A stretch of DNA of 64,000 bases from Kutzneria buriramensis (GTDB lineage Bacteria; Actinomycetota; Actinomycetes; Mycobacteriales; Pseudonocardiaceae): assembly GCF_043575855.1 (NCBI RefSeq), contig NZ_CP144375.1:2232001-2296000 (forward strand). Reading direction: 5' to 3'. Position 1 is the stretch's first letter, and every line of letters starts with the position of its first letter. This document shows positions 61,380 through 64,000 of the stretch, one piece after another. Under the pieces are notes generated by a model, which had not been told where the DNA came from, did not search any database, and saw only the letters and a list, made by a program, of their open reading frames with translations. Both the position numbers and the translations under genes were made by a program.

Positions 61380-61844
61380 TCAGCCGGCCAGGTCCTCAGG
61401 CAGCGGCAATCCCAGCGCAGCAAGGAAACGGGCCGTCTTCACCTCGACGAAGACCTCGGCGTCGTCCAGCTCCGCACCGATCTCGGCGGCGTCGACGTCC
61501 TCGTCGGCGGAGATGTCCTCGGCGAGGTAACCCGCCAGCTCCTGCTGCTTGGCCGCCACCTCGGCGTCGGAAGCGGACGAGCGCAACCGCCACCAAGCGG
61601 CCAGCCCGGCGGCCTCCCGTGCGACGTCCGTCGGCGCGGAGGCGGCGTCGTCCTCGAAATAACTCCGAGGCGTGAAGCCGAGATAGGCGACGCCGCTGCC
61701 CGGCCCAGCCGGCCGGTACACGATCGTGGCGATGTCGCTGTCGTGGATGTCCACCAGCAGCGACGGTTCGCCGACGCGCTTCTCCGCACCCGGCTCGGTC
61801 AGCCACGCGCTGCCGTCGAAGACGAACGTCCCGAAGAACCCCAT
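61380..61844 (-). CDS. Protein of unknown function
   Basis: The 154-residue product begins MGFFGTFVFDGSAWLTEPGA and has beta-rich N-terminal half (SLLVDIHDSDIATIVYRPAG) and an acidic C-terminal half (AEDISADEDVDAAEIGAELD). No family is recognised. It is convergent with the TauD-like gene, 7 bases apart, and no signal or membrane segment is seen. It could be a small immunity-type or regulatory protein, but this is a guess. Confidence 0.6.
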   Translation of the reverse strand: MGFFGTFVFDGSAWLTEPGAEKRVGEPSLLVDIHDSDIATIVYRPAGPGSGVAYLGFTPRSYFEDDAASAPTDVAREAAGLAAWWRLRSSASDAEVAAKQQELAGYLAEDISADEDVDAAEIGAELDDAEVFVEVKTARFLAALGLPLPEDLAG

Positions 61845-61895
61845 CGGCGCAGATTACCGTGCGGGGGAACCCCGGCTCCCCCGCACGGCAAACGG

Positions 61896-63734
61896 TCACG
61901 GATAGTCGTTCACGAAGACCGGCTGACCGATCTTGGTGGTGTCGGCCGGCCCGCCCACGCCGTTCACGACGTGGTCGATGGTGCCGGCGCTGAGGTTGAC
62001 GGTCATGATGTGGTGCAGCCTCACCCCGGGCGTGTTCGGGGCCTCGAAGCCGTTCGCGGTGTGGATCGACGGGTTGTTCTGGTTGAACACGTACACCCCG
62101 GCGCCGTAGAGGTGGTGCGTCTTGACCTTGTCGCCCACCTTGTAACCGCCGTAGCCCAGCACGCTGCCGTTCATCCAGTCCGCCTGCGTCGGCGGGTCGT
62201 ACGGCAGCTCGTTCTGGTACATGATCGTGGTGCCGTCGTTGCCGTTCCAGACGGTGTTGTACGTCTGGAAGTGCTCCACGAACATGCCGGTCGCGGTGAC
62301 GTGATCGCCGTTGATGACCGCGCCCACGCGCCCGATGTTGGTGTTCCAGCGCTGGGTGTCGGTGAGGTTCTCCACGCCGTGGTCGGCGCGCCACACCCAG
62401 GTGTTGTCGATGATCACGTTGTCGCTGTTGACCTGCAACGCGGTGTCGGCGCTGCCGACGTGCGGGCCGCCCACCCGGAAGTACACATCGGACAGTGTGG
62501 TCGGGTCGTTCGCCGAGCTGAAGCCGAAGCCGTGCTGCTGGCCGACGCGCAGCAGCACCGGCGCCTTCTGCGCCCCGGCGTCGAAGGTGACGCCGGCGAC
62601 GATCACGCCCGGCACGCTGGCGATGTCCAGCGGGATGGCACCGTGGTCGGAGGTGAGCGTGGCCTGGCCGAGCCCCAGCACGACGGTGTCGGGCCGGAAC
62701 ACGTGGATGCTCTGGGCGATGTCGTACACGCCCGGCGTGAGCAGTAGGTTCTTGCCCAGCAACAGTTCCGCGTTGATCAGCCACACCGGGTCGCCCGGCT
62801 TGGCCACGAAGAAGTCGGACAGCGGCACGGTGCGGCCGGGCGTCGTGCCGTTGGCCCAGGTGACGCCCTTGCTGTTGTGCTGCACGGACGGCACGCGCAC
62901 GTTGTAGTCGCCGCGCGAGTCGACGAACAGGTACGACTTCTCGCGGCTGGCCGGCGTGGTGTCGAGCGTGGTGTACGGCGGATTCGGGAAGCCGGTCTCG
63001 GCCGGGGCGCCGACGACGCCGGAGAACACCTGGTTCCACACGCCGTTGGACCAGCCGGCGATCTCGCTGTTGCGGATCAGCCACTGCTGCTGCGAGCCGT
63101 TGACGACCGACGGCAGCTTGGAGTCGGCGATGAAGCCGCCGCTGGCGTACTGCGGGCCGGCGGTGCAGTAGTCCATCAGCGAGAGCCCGCCGCCGGTGAT
63201 GTTCACCCTGCGGATGGACGCGGCCTGGGACACCGCCCAGAAGTCGGCGCTGGCGCGGCAGCCGTCCTGGCCGGTCGCGTTGACGTCGAGCGTGAGGTTG
63301 CCGACGGTGCGCCAGAAGTTGACCAGCGCCAGGCAGTTGCTGGTGCCCCCGCCGGCCAGGCAGCGGTTGTACGCCTCGATCTTGCCGTTGATCACGACGT
63401 CGTTGGGCGACGCGCCGAGGCCGGCGACCTCGGTGTAGTAGCCGACCTTGATCTGCAACGGCTGGGTGGCCGTGCCGTACGTGCCGGGCTTGAACAGGAA
63501 CGCGAAGCGCTGCGTGCCCATCTCGTTGTCGACCTGTTGCGCGTTGGCCGCGTCCAGCTTGGCCTGGATCTGGCTGACCGGCATGCTCGGGTCGAACACC
63601 GTGACGTTCGCACCGAGGTCGGCGGCGCCGGGGTGGTACTGCGGCGCGGGGGCCGCCGTCGCCGCGGCCGGTGCGGCCGCCACCAGCGCGAGGCCGAGCA
63701 CCAGCGCCCGGCCGAGTCTTCGGGCCGTGATCAT
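61896..63734 (-). CDS. Secreted parallel beta-helix protein, pectate-lyase-like
   Basis: The 612-residue exported protein starts at ATG 63732-63734 with a signal peptide (RALVLGLALVAAAPAAATA). The remainder is a right-handed beta-helix rich in Asn, Gly and Val repeats, for example VNITGGGLSLMDYCTAGPQY and DNVIIDNTWVWRADHGVENL, resembling coagulation-type/adenylyl cyclase-like or pectate lyase fold proteins. Catalytic residues cannot be assigned. A LacI-type palindrome stands 72 bp upstream, so sugar-controlled expression and a role in polysaccharide attachment or cleavage are likely. Confidence 0.8.
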   Translation of the reverse strand: MITARRLGRALVLGLALVAAAPAAATAAPAPQYHPGAADLGANVTVFDPSMPVSQIQAKLDAANAQQVDNEMGTQRFAFLFKPGTYGTATQPLQIKVGYYTEVAGLGASPNDVVINGKIEAYNRCLAGGGTSNCLALVNFWRTVGNLTLDVNATGQDGCRASADFWAVSQAASIRRVNITGGGLSLMDYCTAGPQYASGGFIADSKLPSVVNGSQQQWLIRNSEIAGWSNGVWNQVFSGVVGAPAETGFPNPPYTTLDTTPASREKSYLFVDSRGDYNVRVPSVQHNSKGVTWANGTTPGRTVPLSDFFVAKPGDPVWLINAELLLGKNLLLTPGVYDIAQSIHVFRPDTVVLGLGQATLTSDHGAIPLDIASVPGVIVAGVTFDAGAQKAPVLLRVGQQHGFGFSSANDPTTLSDVYFRVGGPHVGSADTALQVNSDNVIIDNTWVWRADHGVENLTDTQRWNTNIGRVGAVINGDHVTATGMFVEHFQTYNTVWNGNDGTTIMYQNELPYDPPTQADWMNGSVLGYGGYKVGDKVKTHHLYGAGVYVFNQNNPSIHTANGFEAPNTPGVRLHHIMTVNLSAGTIDHVVNGVGGPADTTKIGQPVFVNDYP

Positions 63735-63805
63735 GAGTTTCGTCCTGTCGTCTGCGGGACTGTCATTGGCCTGCCTGTCGTTCCGGACGACCGGGTCCAC
63801 TCTGT

Positions 63806-63817
63806 GAGAGCGCTCTC
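63806..63817. promoter_or_regulatory. LacI-family type operator upstream of beta-helix gene
   Basis: GAGAGCGCTCTC is a perfect palindrome of the type recognised by actinobacterial LacI-family repressors of sugar genes. It lies 72 bp before the start codon at 63734. Confidence 0.6.
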
Positions 63818-63990
63818 GCGAACCCGGGTTGGCTAGTTCTACCCCGTGGATCGGTCCAGCGCTACGGTCCGCGGCGTTTTCCGGTGCGGACGGCCCGCCT
63901 GCGACGTTCGAGTGACCTCGGACCGCGGGCGGCCCGCGGCCGCTAGGGTCTGGGGCCGGCAAACCGACCGCGAGCGCCCCGGAGGACCAG

Positions 63991-64000
63991 GTGACCGACC
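63991..64000 (+). CDS. Possible start of a gene continuing beyond the window
   Basis: GTGACCGAC follows GGAGG (63981-63985) by 5 bases at the window edge, on the plus strand. It looks like a start codon with ribosome binding site; only three codons are available, so no product can be named. Confidence 0.4.

Noticed and set aside
1..64000. tRNA, rRNA and CRISPR arrays
   Set aside because: No conserved tRNA T-arm sequences, rRNA-like blocks or regularly spaced direct repeats were seen by eye; a dedicated search tool was not run.

Overview
The window looks like a chromosomal segment of a high-GC actinobacterium, most probably of the Pseudonocardiales. The evidence is the very high GC, frequent GTG starts, phosphatidylinositol mannoside genes (pgsA, patA, pimA), and a gene order matching the mycobacterial block thrS - HIT - pgsA - patA - pimA - Nudix - pdxS - pdxT - yebC - ruvC - ruvA - ruvB - yajC - secD. 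Genus is not determined. No rRNA, tRNA, CRISPR array or transposase gene was seen.

Region 1 (1-6.5 kb, minus strand) is housekeeping: secD (runs off the left edge), yajC, ruvB, ruvA, ruvC with a LexA-type box, a DUF4262 gene, yebC and pdxT. Region 2 (6.5-16.3 kb) separates pdxT from pdxS and looks like inserted material. It holds an amino acid permease, azlCD, ahcY behind an apparent SAH riboswitch, a secreted lectin-fold protein, an enoyl-CoA hydratase, a lactate permease and a tiny RiPP cluster. That cluster has a 26-residue precursor ending AWYLWY, too short for ordinary gene calling, followed by a cytochrome P450 and a frameshifted spermidine-synthase-like gene. The core differs by one residue (Leu for Ile) from tryptorubin A (AWYIWY), so this is very probably an atropopeptide cluster and is the main discovery here.

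Region 3 (16.3-28.3 kb) resumes the conserved block: pdxS, an EF-G-like GTPase, Nudix, an orphan gene between two repeat arms, pimA, patA, pgsA, a MarR/YceI pair, HIT, thrS and a PAP2 phosphatase. Region 4 (28-42.6 kb) has envelope and stress genes: an HtrA-like protease, a DUF885 protein, AraC plus methyltransferase, MarR plus a fused double ABC exporter, OsmC, an L,D-transpeptidase, an ECF sigma factor with its partner, and a secreted GH30-type hydrolase. Region 5 (42.7-64 kb) is accessory: an acyltransferase, a GH105-type hydrolase with a large unknown partner, efeO-efeB, a secreted phosphoesterase, a BadF-type kinase, an ABC exporter, a beta-lactamase-fold protein, a hydrolase-methyltransferase fusion, a MazG-like protein with a LexA-type box, a CGNR regulator, a TauD-like oxygenase and a secreted beta-helix protein.

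Two repeat types recur. One is a roughly 115-bp palindromic element family at 9.2, 24.8 and 42.7 kb, with split arms at 20.6 and 21.0 kb. The other is a hairpin with an identical 21-bp stem at 4.4 and 11.7 kb. Regulatory assignments such as operators, the riboswitch and terminators come from sequence pattern only.
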